Both the position numbers and the translations under genes were made by a program. A DNA stretch of 36,861 nt, from the NCBI GenBank assembly GCA_964569265.1, contig CAZMTO010000015.1:1-36861 (forward strand), written 5' to 3'. The stretch is from Avidehalobacter sp964569265 (GTDB lineage Bacteria > Bacillota > Dehalobacteriia > UBA4068 > UBA4997). Positions 1 to 9,300 of this stretch are shown piece after piece. Each line of letters starts with the position of its first letter. The first letter of the stretch is position 1. The notes beneath the pieces are model-generated. The model worked only from the letters and a program-made list of their open reading frames with translations. It searched no databases and was not told the DNA's origin.

Positions 1-133
1 CAAAGTCAAGGAAGTTCAAGAGTGCCCCAGATGCAAGGAATAGAATTTTGAGTCGCAGGAGGCGTACTTAATGTACGCCGACAAGCGAAAAATTATATGA
101 CACCGCAGATGGGGTGCTATTGGACTTCCGGTT
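1..133. repeat. Interspersed palindromic repeat, copy A (cut by the window edge)
   Basis: This stretch folds as a long imperfect palindrome. The left arm GGAAGTTCAAGAG with GCCCCAGATGC (about 10-34) pairs with GCAGATGGGGTGC and TATTGGACTTCC (about 106-130). An inner perfect hairpin GGCGTAC-ttaat-GTACGCC lies at about 62-80. The first 24 bases are identical to 19871-19894, and related elements lie at 19760-19860, 19868-20003 and 20094-20294. Its right end touches the stop codon of yqfD. I see no convincing coding sequence in it. It could be a MITE-like or REP-like element, or a structured 3' end. Confidence 0.75.
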
Positions 134-1297
134 TCACCGGTTGTGGGTGCCTATAACCTCCCTACACTCCCACCCAACCTCACAAGCCCAAACGCCACCG
201 TCTAACAGCTCATAATCCACACGCTCGTTAAGCAGCTCACTGTGCGCACTTTGCTGCGCGTAAACAGTTTTCAGCGCAGCAAGATAAGCCGCACGCTTGG
301 CCTCTGCTTCACTTAGGGTTTGCGGCGTCACATTCATAAGTTGCAGGGTATTACACTGCAAACAAAACGGTACACCCCATAACCCCAGCCGATACGTTGC
401 TGAGCTTTGTGCCACCTGTTGACCGGGCGCTGCTTTAGGGGTGATGCCCCACAACAGCAAACGTGCGCCGTCATCTTTGGCCAACATATACACCGTTGAC
501 GCCCTGCCTGCCGGCTCTTGCAGCTCGGTGCCAAGCGGCACCTCGGCATAACCGCTGTACCACACGCGCGCATAAATTATCGCGTCGGCACGGCCATCAG
601 CCATAGGCGACACCAAAAGATCACCCACCTTTACGGTATCGCCGTGTTTGGCCACCGCCTGCCCGTGTTTTAGCAAAACATCCTCTATCAAAGCATCGCG
701 ATCAGCCCAAATAGCCCCAAGTGTGGCGTTTTCCAGCGTTTCCGGGTATACCGATCTTTCTGCTACCTTTATATTTACCACCGTGCCGCTGCGCTCTATA
801 TACACCCACGATATCTCCGGTATCTGCGCTTTTAGCTCGCGGCATATTTCATCAATATCCAGCCGCCGATACACCGCGCCCGGCCTTACACCAAGTTCCT
901 GCGCCAGAGCCGCCACTTTGGAAGTATCCAGCGTCGTTAATTGTTCCTGCGGCAGCACATTTACCGCAAACACCAACTGCGACAGCATTATAAGCCCCGC
1001 CGCAAACAGCACCACACCCACGGCAAAGCTTTTGCGCCCCAACAAATAGCGCAGGGCAAAGGGCAAACCCCAACCGCCGCCCGCCAGCAGCTTGCAGCCG
1101 CACAGGGCCGCAATACGCCTAAGCTCGCGCACATTTTGCCGGGCCGCCTTAAGTTCCAGCACATCCGGGCTAAGCCAGTTGGTGTCCCAAATTTCTATGC
1201 CGCGCTGCAGGGCCAAATTTAAAAACCTTTCCTGCCCGGTGCCGGCAACCTTAAGCACCACAAAGCCGCCAAACCAGCTTGTAATATCCGTCAGCAT
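134..1297 (-). CDS. yqfD: Sporulation protein YqfD
   Basis: A 387-residue membrane protein matching the YqfD family (usually about 390-400 residues), made in the mother cell and required for efficient sporulation; its biochemical role is not established. It has an N-terminal soluble region (about 1-85), one clear membrane segment at about 91-111, and a long C-terminal region predicted to be extracytoplasmic. It overlaps the upstream yqfC by one base (TGATG), so the two are very likely translationally coupled. The last codons and the stop lie at the edge of the palindromic repeat at 1-133, suggesting that the element inserted at the gene's 3' end. No downstream gene is visible inside the window. 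Confidence 0.9.
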   Translation of the reverse strand: MLTDITSWFGGFVVLKVAGTGQERFLNLALQRGIEIWDTNWLSPDVLELKAARQNVRELRRIAALCGCKLLAGGGWGLPFALRYLLGRKSFAVGVVLFAAGLIMLSQLVFAVNVLPQEQLTTLDTSKVAALAQELGVRPGAVYRRLDIDEICRELKAQIPEISWVYIERSGTVVNIKVAERSVYPETLENATLGAIWADRDALIEDVLLKHGQAVAKHGDTVKVGDLLVSPMADGRADAIIYARVWYSGYAEVPLGTELQEPAGRASTVYMLAKDDGARLLLWGITPKAAPGQQVAQSSATYRLGLWGVPFCLQCNTLQLMNVTPQTLSEAEAKRAAYLAALKTVYAQQSAHSELLNERVDYELLDGGVWACEVGWECREVIGTHNR

Positions 1298-1698
1298 CAG
1301 TTAACCTCCTGCGGTGGATTTTCGGTGCCGGGTGCAGCCTGTTCCTCGGCAAGCTCCGCCGCCAGCAGGGCCGCCAAATCAGCATCAGACAACACCCCAC
1401 CGCCGCCAAGGCTATCCAGCACAATTTGCAGGCTGCTTATTTCACCCTCTAAAAAAACGTCGGTTTTGCTAATGCTTCTTAAAGCAAACGAGCTGCCGCG
1501 CGCTATTAAATAACCGTCGTTTACCCTAAGGCGCACCTCGTTAGCTGTGTAGCTTATTATGCCCTTGTGGTTTTCAACATTAAGATTAAGGTTACCAACC
1601 AGCGTTATCCGCGGCAAATCCAACGCCAGATCCTCCGGTATTTCCAAAACATCGGCCATAACCCTGCGCATAAGCGGCTGTTTTTTTGCTGCTGCCAA
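1297..1698 (-). CDS. yqfC: Sporulation protein YqfC
   Basis: YqfC family protein, normally the partner of yqfD in a sporulation operon transcribed in the mother cell. The family signature is clear: a LEIPEDLALDLPRI segment followed by an ENHKGI segment and repeated beta strands. I chose a TTG start at 1698 because GGGGGTG lies five bases upstream and the resulting N-terminus lines up with known YqfC. An upstream TTG at 1734 and an ATG at 1671 are possible but lack a ribosome binding site. The C-terminus is longer than usual, with a Gly/Ala/Glu-rich tail of about 35 residues. The gene is divergent from alaS. Confidence 0.8.
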   Translation of the reverse strand: MAAAKKQPLMRRVMADVLEIPEDLALDLPRITLVGNLNLNVENHKGIISYTANEVRLRVNDGYLIARGSSFALRSISKTDVFLEGEISSLQIVLDSLGGGGVLSDADLAALLAAELAEEQAAPGTENPPQEVN

Positions 1699-1740
1699 AT
1701 ATAACACCCCCGATCGGTCAATTATATGCCGCAAAACCGC

Positions 1741-1769
1741 TTGTATTCAACATTTTGCTGTGCTATAAT
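1741..1769 (+). promoter_or_regulatory. Sigma-A promoter of alaS
   Basis: TTGTAT (1741-1746), a 17-base spacer, and an extended -10 TGC-TATAAT (TATAAT at 1764-1769). The leader to the alaS ATG is only about 30 bases, so the T-box leader common on aminoacyl-tRNA synthetase genes of this phylum is absent here. Confidence 0.8.
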
Positions 1770-1805
1770 AGGGAAATAATAAAGTTTTTTGACCGGGAGG
1801 TTACA

Positions 1806-4481
1806 ATGACAACACAAGAGCATAAATACAGCGATTTAGTCACCGAGGCTCAAATTCGCGAGGCATTTTTGCAGTTTTTTGAAGCAAAAGGCCACACCCG
1901 CGTTGCCAGCTCGCCGCTGGTACCGCATAACGACCCTACCCTGCTTTTTGTAAATGCAGGTATGGTGCAGTTTAAAGATACTTTTTTGGGATTGGAAAAA
2001 CGCCCCTATGTTCGCGCTACCACCGCACAAAAGTGCGTGCGCGCCGGCGGCAAGCATAACGACCTTGATACTGTTGGCCGCACCGCCCGCCACCATACAT
2101 TTTTTGAAATGCTGGGCAATTTTTCTTTTGGCGATTATTTTAAAGAGGACGCCATTAAAAACGCCTGGGAATTTATTACCGAAGTTTTAAAGCTGCCCAA
2201 AGACCGTCTTTATGTTACCGTTTATAAAGACGATCAGGAAGCCCGCGAAATCTGGAAGCGCGTTACCGGCTTCCCCGACGAGCGTATTTACAATATGGGA
2301 GAAAAAGATAACTTTTGGGCAATGGGCGATACCGGCCCGTGTGGTCCCTGCTCCGAAATCTTTTTTGACCGCGGCGAAAAATACACCTGCGATGCGCCCG
2401 AATGTGCTATGGGCGTTTGCGACTGTGACCGCTGGATGGAAATTTGGAACCTTGTATTTATGCAGTACGAACGTGACGAGGCCGGCAATTTAACGCCTCT
2501 GCCCCGCCCCAGCATTGATACCGGTATGGGCTTAGAGCGTATAACCTCTATTATGCGCGATGTAGACAGCAACTACGAAATTCCGATTATGCGCAGCATA
2601 ATCTCTTTTGTAGAGGATTTAACCGGCAAAACCTATGATCCCGGCAAGGCCGGCTTCCCCTTCCGTGTAATTGCCGACCATATCCGTGCCTGCACCTTTT
2701 TAATTGCCGACGGTGTTATCCCCGGCAACGACGGCCGCAACTATGTTCTGCGCCGCATCTTCCGCCGGGCAGTGCGCTATGGCACCAGCCTTGGCATTAA
2801 CGAGCCTTTTATGCACAAAATTGTGCCGCTGGTTTGCCAACTTATGGGCGATGCCTACCCGGAAATTTGCGAGCAGCAGGAATTTATTGCCAAGGTTATG
2901 CTGATGGAAGAAGAAAAATTCCGCGAAACTATCAGCGACGGCTTAACTATGGTTGGCAACATCATCGGCAAAATGCGTGAACAGGGTGTTGACGTATTTT
3001 CCGGCAAGGACGCCTTCCAGTTGTATGATACCTACGGTTTTCCGCTGGATTTGACCAAGGATATTTTGGAAGAAAACAACCTGCAATTAGACGAACAGCA
3101 GTTTGAGGCTGCGCTGGAGGCGCAGCGTGAGCGTGCCCGTGCTGCCCGTAACGTAAAAACCAACGTAGAAGATTTGCAGAACCTGACCGAGCTGCTGCAC
3201 GATGTGCCTGCCACCACCTTTACCGGCTACCAGAATATGGAGGACGACGGTAAGGTTATGGCCATTATTGTAGATAAAGAGCTGCAACAGGGCATTTGCG
3301 GCGGCCAGGACGGTTATCTGGTGCTGGATAAAACCTGTTTCTATGCGGAATCCGGCGGCCAGAGCGGTGACAGCGGCGTTATTTCTGTCGGAGGCACCGA
3401 GCTTTTGATAGACAACACCACCAAGCTGCCCAACGGCATCTTTTTGCACCACTTTTTAGCTAAAACCGACGGCGTTAAGCTGGGTGATACGGTTCATTGC
3501 GCCATAAATACCGAGCAGCGTTTGGCAGCCGCCCGCAACCATTCGGCTACCCATCTGCTGCAATATGCACTGCGCCAGACTTTGGGCACCCACGTTCATC
3601 AGGCAGGCTCGCTGGTAACACCTAACCGCCTGCGCTTTGACTTTGCCCACATTGCCCCCTTAACATCTGCCGAAATTGATGTTATTGAAGGCATTGTAAA
3701 CGCCCAGATATTACAGAATGTACCGGTAAAAACCGTGGTTATGAGCAAGGAAGAAGCTTCGGCACAGGGCTTCCTCGCTTTCTTCGGTGACAAATACGGT
3801 GACGAGGTACGCACTGTTACTATGGGGCCTTCTATGGAGCTTTGCGGCGGCACCCACGTTAAAGCCACCGGCGATATCGGTTCGTTTAAAATTGTCAGTG
3901 AAGGCGGCATAGGCAGCGGTATTCGCCGTATCGAGGCTGTTACCGGCACCAATGTTCAGGAATTTATGCGCCAGCATTTAACCTCTTTGTTCCACACAGC
4001 AGCCCTGCTTAAAACCTCGTGGGAAAATCTTGAGCAAAAGGTAGCCGCTTTAATAGAAGAAAATAAAGCTAAAGACCGTGAAATTAAACAGTTGCGCCAG
4101 CAGTTAAACCAGCAGGCCATCGGTGATATATCGGAAACCGCACAGGAAATAGGCGGGGCCAGGGTAGTTGCCGCCAAGCTGCCGGTAGATAATATGGATG
4201 AGTTACGTTCGGCGCTGGACAAGCTGCGTGATAAACAACCCAACGGTGCCGCCATTTTGGCAGCCGAGGCCGACGGTAAGGTTTTGCTGGTGGCTTATGT
4301 CGGCAAAGAACTTATTGCGCGCGGCTTAAACGCCGGCAACATAGTAAAAGCAGCCGCAGCAGCCTGCGGCGGTGGCGGCGGCGGCCGTCCGGATATGGCT
4401 CAGGCCGGCGGCAAAGACGCAACCAAAATTAACGAAGCACTTGACGCTGCATTAAAGGTAATAACCCAGGCTTTGCAGTAA
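1806..4481 (+). CDS. alaS: Alanyl-tRNA synthetase
   Basis: Charges tRNA-Ala with alanine and clears mischarged Ser/Gly-tRNA-Ala. The 891-residue protein has the class II catalytic core at the N-terminus, with class II motif 1 around the segment GHTRVASSPLVPHNDPTLL. The editing domain has the zinc/catalytic set His579, His583 (HSATH) and Cys680, His684 (CGGTH). A coiled coil (about 750-780) and a C-terminal DHHA1 domain with a Gly-rich GGGGGGRPDMAQAGG segment follow. The ATG at 1806 has GGGAGG at a normal distance and matches the family start; the reading frame is open further upstream but lacks support. It is first gene of an alaS-ireB-ruvX-DUF1292 operon, an arrangement conserved in Bacillota. 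Confidence 0.98.
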   Translation: MTTQEHKYSDLVTEAQIREAFLQFFEAKGHTRVASSPLVPHNDPTLLFVNAGMVQFKDTFLGLEKRPYVRATTAQKCVRAGGKHNDLDTVGRTARHHTFFEMLGNFSFGDYFKEDAIKNAWEFITEVLKLPKDRLYVTVYKDDQEAREIWKRVTGFPDERIYNMGEKDNFWAMGDTGPCGPCSEIFFDRGEKYTCDAPECAMGVCDCDRWMEIWNLVFMQYERDEAGNLTPLPRPSIDTGMGLERITSIMRDVDSNYEIPIMRSIISFVEDLTGKTYDPGKAGFPFRVIADHIRACTFLIADGVIPGNDGRNYVLRRIFRRAVRYGTSLGINEPFMHKIVPLVCQLMGDAYPEICEQQEFIAKVMLMEEEKFRETISDGLTMVGNIIGKMREQGVDVFSGKDAFQLYDTYGFPLDLTKDILEENNLQLDEQQFEAALEAQRERARAARNVKTNVEDLQNLTELLHDVPATTFTGYQNMEDDGKVMAIIVDKELQQGICGGQDGYLVLDKTCFYAESGGQSGDSGVISVGGTELLIDNTTKLPNGIFLHHFLAKTDGVKLGDTVHCAINTEQRLAAARNHSATHLLQYALRQTLGTHVHQAGSLVTPNRLRFDFAHIAPLTSAEIDVIEGIVNAQILQNVPVKTVVMSKEEASAQGFLAFFGDKYGDEVRTVTMGPSMELCGGTHVKATGDIGSFKIVSEGGIGSGIRRIEAVTGTNVQEFMRQHLTSLFHTAALLKTSWENLEQKVAALIEENKAKDREIKQLRQQLNQQAIGDISETAQEIGGARVVAAKLPVDNMDELRSALDKLRDKQPNGAAILAAEADGKVLLVAYVGKELIARGLNAGNIVKAAAAACGGGGGGRPDMAQAGGKDATKINEALDAALKVITQALQ

Positions 4482-4543
4482 ACCGCAAAATAACCGGCAT
4501 AAAATGCAGCCAAAATGCTTAAATTGAACTGGGAGGTAATTTT

Positions 4544-4813
4544 ATGGCAGACAACAAGCTGGAAGAAACAATGTATTTTAAAATCAGCAAGGAGGAAGAG
4601 CTTAACCCCCACGATGTTTTGCTGACCGTATACGAAGCGCTGGAGGAAAAAGGCTATAACTCAATTAACCAGTTGGTTGGCTATTTTATCTCCGGAGACC
4701 CCGCCTACATCACCAGCCACAAGCAGGCGCGCAGCCTTATACGCCGTGTAGAGCGCGATGACCTGATAGAGGAGCTGTTGGTTCATTATCTTAAAGGGCG
4801 TGATGCCAAATGA
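4544..4813 (+). CDS. ireB: IreB family regulatory phosphoprotein (UPF0297)
   Basis: An 89-residue cytosolic protein of the IreB/YrzL family. In Enterococcus the homologue is phosphorylated on N-terminal threonines by the PASTA kinase IreK and modulates cephalosporin tolerance. The N-terminal ETMYFKI motif with its Thr9 is present, as is the body with YEALEEKGYNSINQLVGY. GGGAGG precedes the ATG. It lies 62 bases after alaS and overlaps ruvX by four bases (ATGA), the usual context. The function in this organism is inferred from the family only. Confidence 0.93.
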   Translation: MADNKLEETMYFKISKEEELNPHDVLLTVYEALEEKGYNSINQLVGYFISGDPAYITSHKQARSLIRRVERDDLIEELLVHYLKGRDAK

Positions 4814-5229
4814 GATTGTTGGGCCTTGATTTAGGTGATGCCACCATTGGCGTAGCCGTAAGTGACCCTTTTGGCCTGACAGCGCAAGGCATTTGCACCA
4901 TACGCCGCCAAAAACGCGCCCACGATATTGCCGAACTGGCCAAAATTGTGGACGAATACCAAGTAGAGGCTTTTGTTATGGGTTTGCCGCTTAACCTTAA
5001 CGGCACCCGCGGCCCGGCGGTAGACAAGGTAGAATCTTTTGCGGACATTTTAAAGCAGGAATTTGCCCTGCCGGTTTATTATCAGGACGAGCGACTTACT
5101 ACGGTGGCCGCCCACAAAACCCTGTTAGAAAACGATACCAGCCGCGCCAAACGCCGCAAGGTGGTCGACAAATTGGCTGCCGTATTTATTTTGCAGACTT
5201 ATCTGGATAACCCAAATACGATTAAGTGA
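4810..5229 (+). CDS. ruvX: Putative pre-16S rRNA nuclease (YqgF/RuvX)
   Basis: A 139-residue RNase H-fold nuclease of the YqgF family, implicated in processing the 5' end of 16S rRNA. The three acidic active-site positions are visible: Asp7 in GLDLGDATIGVAVSD, Glu94 in DERLTT, and Asp120 in VDKLAA. Length is normal for the family. The start overlaps the ireB stop (ATGA), so translation is probably coupled. An older name links it to Holliday junction resolution, but the rRNA role is better supported for the family. Confidence 0.93.
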   Translation: MRLLGLDLGDATIGVAVSDPFGLTAQGICTIRRQKRAHDIAELAKIVDEYQVEAFVMGLPLNLNGTRGPAVDKVESFADILKQEFALPVYYQDERLTTVAAHKTLLENDTSRAKRRKVVDKLAAVFILQTYLDNPNTIK

Positions 5230-5240
5230 GGATCAATATT

Positions 5241-5522
5241 ATGACACAAGAGATGGAAAACGAAAATATCATCACCCTGCTGGATGATGATGACAACCCG
5301 ATCGATTTTGAGATTATTGAAATGCTGGAAATTGCCGGCAAAAACTACGCTTTTTTACTGCCGCTTAATACCGACAACGAAGATGCCGAGGAAGACGAGG
5401 CTGTTATCTTCCGCATTGACAAAGATGAGAACGGCGACGAGATCTTCGCTTATATCGAGGACGACGCTGAATGGGAAATGGTAGTAGATACCTACAACGA
5501 TATGCTGTTTGAAGAAGAATAA
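5241..5522 (+). CDS. DUF1292 protein (YrzB-like)
   Basis: A 93-residue, very acidic protein of the DUF1292 family, which regularly follows ruvX in Bacillota. The family core is the ITLLDDDDNPIDFEIIE stretch and the EDEAVIFRI strand. Its function is unknown. A GTG at 5226 overlaps the ruvX stop, but the ATG at 5241, preceded by GTGAGG, is the better start. It is last gene of the operon, 20 bases before a strong terminator. Confidence 0.88.
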   Translation: MTQEMENENIITLLDDDDNPIDFEIIEMLEIAGKNYAFLLPLNTDNEDAEEDEAVIFRIDKDENGDEIFAYIEDDAEWEMVVDTYNDMLFEEE

Positions 5523-5540
5523 ACGCATTTAGCAAAAAAC

Positions 5541-5576
5541 AACCCCCTTGGCACTGAGCCTTGGGGGTTATTTTTA
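5541..5576. terminator. Bidirectional intrinsic terminator between DUF1292 gene and rubrerythrin
   Basis: AACCCCC pairs with GGGGGTT, with an inner GGC/GCC step and an ACTGA loop. TTATTTTT follows on the plus strand and a run of six A precedes it, giving T on the minus strand. It can end both convergent transcripts. Confidence 0.85.
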
Positions 5577-5595
5577 TGTGTTTATTTTACTTAAA

Positions 5596-6147
5596 TCAGT
5601 TAAAGTAGCGCTTTAACATACCGCGGAAGCCTGCACCGTGGCGAGCTTCGTCCTTAGCCATTTCGTGAACGGTATCGTGGATAGCATCCAAGCCCAGCTC
5701 TTTGGCCATAGCAGCCAGCTTCAGCTTACCGTCGCAGGCGCCGTGTTCAGCTTCGGCACGCATTTTAACGTTGGTTTTGGTATCGCCGGTAACAACTTCG
5801 CCCAGCAGCTCGGCAAACTTGGCAGCGTGTTCAGCTTCTTCCATAGCATAAAGCTCAAAAGCACGGCCAATTTCCGGGTAACCTTCGCGGTGTGCCTGAC
5901 GCGCCATTGCCAAATACATACCAACTTCGGTACATTCGCCCATAAAGTTATCTTTTAAGCCGGAAATTATCTCAGCCGGGGCATCCTTGGCAATACCTAC
6001 AACGTGTTCGCAGGCAAACGGAGCTTCACCCTCGTCAGTTTTTTCTACAAATTTGGCAGCCGGTGCCTTGCATTGCGGGCAAAATTCCGGAGCCGCAGTA
6101 CCTTCGTGAACATAACCGCAAACGGTGCATACAAATTTTTTTAACAT
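5596..6147 (-). CDS. Reverse rubrerythrin (N-terminal rubredoxin, C-terminal ferritin-like di-iron domain)
   Basis: A 183-residue non-haem iron protein predicted to reduce hydrogen peroxide in the cytosol. The rubredoxin domain comes first (Cys7, Cys10, Cys23, Cys26), followed by a four-helix di-iron domain with ligand-type motifs at MEEAEH (103-107 region), AEAEHG and KDEARH. This order is the reverse of classical rubrerythrin and matches clostridial revRbr, which is strongly induced by oxygen. The ATG at 6147 has GGGAGG eight bases upstream; an in-frame TTG six bases earlier is not needed. A near-perfect sigma-A promoter and a 23-bp inverted repeat lie upstream. Confidence 0.93.
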   Translation of the reverse strand: MLKKFVCTVCGYVHEGTAAPEFCPQCKAPAAKFVEKTDEGEAPFACEHVVGIAKDAPAEIISGLKDNFMGECTEVGMYLAMARQAHREGYPEIGRAFELYAMEEAEHAAKFAELLGEVVTGDTKTNVKMRAEAEHGACDGKLKLAAMAKELGLDAIHDTVHEMAKDEARHGAGFRGMLKRYFN

Positions 6148-6199
6148 AGTCAAATCCTCCCAATTTTTATTGTTTGATATTCTTTACCCAAAAATTTTC

Positions 6200-6222
6200 T
6201 TATTGCGAACCTGTCGCAATAA
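6200..6222. promoter_or_regulatory. Candidate operator: perfect inverted repeat in the rubrerythrin leader
   Basis: TTATTGCGA and TCGCAATAA are perfect reverse complements separated by five bases (ACCTG). The repeat covers roughly +4 to +27 of the predicted reverse rubrerythrin transcript, a good place for repressor binding. It does not match the PerR, Fur or Rex consensus sites I know. It could also form an RNA hairpin in the 5' leader. Confidence 0.6.
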
Positions 6223-6232
6223 CACTATAGCC

Positions 6233-6261
6233 ATTATACACCATAACATAAATACTGTCAA
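6233..6261 (-). promoter_or_regulatory. Sigma-A promoter of reverse rubrerythrin
   Basis: Read on the minus strand: TTGACA (6261-6256), 17-base spacer, TATAAT (6238-6233), a perfect consensus. It predicts a leader of about 80 bases. Confidence 0.85.
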
Positions 6262-6314
6262 GATAATTTGCGGTTTTCGTCGCTTTAGGGGTAGAAAATT
6301 TTTTTCTTATACTA

Positions 6315-6320
6315 TATAAT
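6315..6320 (+). promoter_or_regulatory. Probable -10 element of purL
   Basis: TATAAT about 40 bases before the purL ATG. No good -35 is visible at 16-18 bases upstream, so the assignment is weak. No purine riboswitch fits in the roughly 35-base leader. Confidence 0.4.
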
Positions 6321-6358
6321 AGAGGATAGACAAGCCATAACTTTTAAGGAGATTTGCC

Positions 6359-9300
6359 ATGAGCGAAAAAGTTTATCGCATTTATGTTGAAAAAAAGCCC
6401 CGGTTTGCCCGCACGCACGACCTTATAAAGGATATTCGCGGGTATTTGGGCATTACGGCACTAAGCGGCCTGCGCATTATAGAACGCTATGATGTTCAGG
6501 GCATTGACGATGCTGCCTTTGCTGCCGCCAGCCGTACCATTTTTGCCGAACCCCCGGTAGATAACATTTATTCTGCCCTGCCGCAGGTAGAAGGTGCAAC
6601 GGTGTTTGCTACCGAATATCTGCCCGGCCAGTTTGACCAACGTGCCGATTCCTGTAGCCAGTCTATTCAGTTGCTTACCCAAAAGGAACGCCCGCTGGTA
6701 CGCTATGCCCGTGTATATATTTTGCAGGGCAACCTTACCGAAGCTGATATTGCCGCCATTAAGGCGCACTGCATTAACCCTGTAGAATCTCGTGAGGCTG
6801 ATTTGGCCGAGGTTGATACGCTGGTGCAGGTGTACCCCGAACCGGCAGACGTGGCCATTTTAGACGGCTTTACCCAAATGGACGATACCACGCTGGAGGC
6901 TTTGCGCCGGGATTTGGGTTTGGCTATGGATTTTGATGATATTGCGTTTTGCCGCAGCTATTTTACCGATTGCGGCCGCGAACCGTCACTGACGGAAATT
7001 CGCCTTATCGACACTTACTGGTCTGACCATTGCCGCCATACCACCTTTTTAACCGCGCTGGACGATACCACGATTGAGGCGGACTATATTAAGGATACCT
7101 TTGACGGCTATTTAAAGATACGCCAACAGGTAGGACGGGAAAACCGCCCCATAACCCTTATGGATATGGGCACCATTGCCGCAAAATACTTAAAACAAAA
7201 CGGCATTTTGCGTGATTTGGATGAATCCGAAGAAATAAACGCCTGTTCGGTGCGCGTAAAGGTAGATGTTGACGGCCAAGACGAAGATTGGCTGCTGATG
7301 TTTAAAAACGAAACCCACAACCACCCGACTGAAATTGAACCCTTTGGCGGTGCTGCCACCTGTTTGGGCGGTGCAATCCGCGACCCGTTATCCGGCCGTG
7401 TGTATGTTTATCAGGCTATGCGCGTTACCGGTGCGGCCAACCCGCTTACCCCGCTTAACCAGACTATGCCCGGCAAGCTGCCGCAGAAGAAGCTGGTGAC
7501 CACCGCTGCTGCCGGTTATTCGTCTTATGGCAACCAAATAGGTTTGGCCACCGGCCTGGTTAACGAAATTTACCACCCCGGTTATGTTGCCAAGCGTATG
7601 GAAATCGGTGCGGTAGTTGGTGCTGCCCCGGCCCAAAACGTGGTGAGAGAAAGACCCGCTGCCGGCGATGTAGTTATTTTGCTGGGCGGTTCTACCGGGC
7701 GTGACGGCTGCGGCGGCGCTACCGGCTCCAGCAAAAGCCACACGGCAGAAAGTCTTACATCCTGCGGGGCCGAGGTACAAAAAGGCAACCCGCTGGAAGA
7801 ACGTAAAATTCAGCGACTGTTCCGCAACCCCAATGTCACCCGCCTTATTAAGCGCTGCAACGATTTTGGCGCCGGCGGTGTAAGTGTTGCCATTGGTGAG
7901 CTGGCCGACGGTTTGCAAATAAATTTGGATAAAGTGCCGAAAAAATACGAAGGCTTAGACGGCACCGAGCTGGCTATCTCCGAATCTCAGGAGCGTATGG
8001 CCGTGGTTGTTGCCGCCAAAGATGAAGCTGCCTTTTTGGCTGCCGCCCTTGACGAAAATCTGCAAGCCGTGCGTGTTGCCGAAGTTACCGCCGAGCCGCG
8101 TATGCGTATGACCTGGCGCGACAAAACCATCGTTGATCTTTCTCGTGAATTTTTAAATTCTAACGGGGCACCCAAGCACACCACCGCAGTTGTAGCCGCC
8201 CCCGATTTAGCTGCCCTGCCGCACAAATTTGCTGCCAATGGCCAAACCTACGGCCAAAAGCTTACCAATATGCTGGCCGATTTAAATGTCTGCTCGCAAA
8301 AGGGCCTTATAGAACGCTTTGACAGCACCATTGGTGCCGCCACCGTAACTATGCCCTTTGGCGGCCAAAAGCAGCTTACCCCCACACCTTATATGGCGGC
8401 CAAGCTGCCCGTATTAAACGGCCAAACCACCACCGCATCGGTAATGGCCTACGGCTTTAACCCGTGGCTGTCATCGGCCAGCCCTTATCACGGTGCTATG
8501 CAGGCTGTTATCAGCAGTGCAGCCAAGCTTACGGCTGCCGGCCTTAACCACCGCCGTTTGTGGCTGACTTTTCAGGAATATTTTGAAAAGCTGGGCCAAA
8601 ACCCCAACCGTTGGGGCAAACCGCTGGCTGCCCTGTTGGGTGCGCTGAAAGCTCAGGTTGGGCTGGGGCTGGCGGCTATCGGCGGCAAAGACAGTATGTC
8701 AGGTTCGTTTGAAGATATTGATGTACCGCCTACGCTGGTAAGCTTTGCCATAGGCACCGCCAAAGCAGACGATATAGTAACCCCCGAATTTAAGCAGGCC
8801 GGGCACACCGTTTGTCTGTTGGCACCCACCTATGGCGCTAACGCTCTGCCCGACTTTGCCGACATTAACCGCGTTTTTGACGAAGTAAACAACCTTACTG
8901 CCGCCGGTAGTGTTGCCGCTGCCTGGGCGCTGGACTTTGGCGGTGTGGCCGAGGCTGTCTGCAAGATGAGCTTTGGTAACAGCATTGGCTTTAAGTTTGC
9001 CGATACCTACCCCGCCGCTGCTATGTTCGACCAGTGCTACGGTGCAATTCTGCTGGAGCTTAATGACGGTGTTGCCCTGCCCGACGGTGCCGTTGCCGTA
9101 GGTGAAACCACCGCTGCTGCCGGCATTGCCGTTGGCGATGAGTTTATTGCCCTTGATGAGCTGCTGGCAGCCTGGCAGGCTACCTTAGAGCCGGTATACC
9201 CCACCAAAACCGAAGCTTGCGGCACGGCAGACAAAGTTAGCTACACCGAACGCAACACCCGCCGCCCCGTAAGCAAGTTTGCCAAGCCGCGTGTGCTTAT

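Noticed and set aside
1770..1805. T-box leader before alaS
   Set aside because: The promoter leaves only about 35 bases before the start codon, too short for a T-box.
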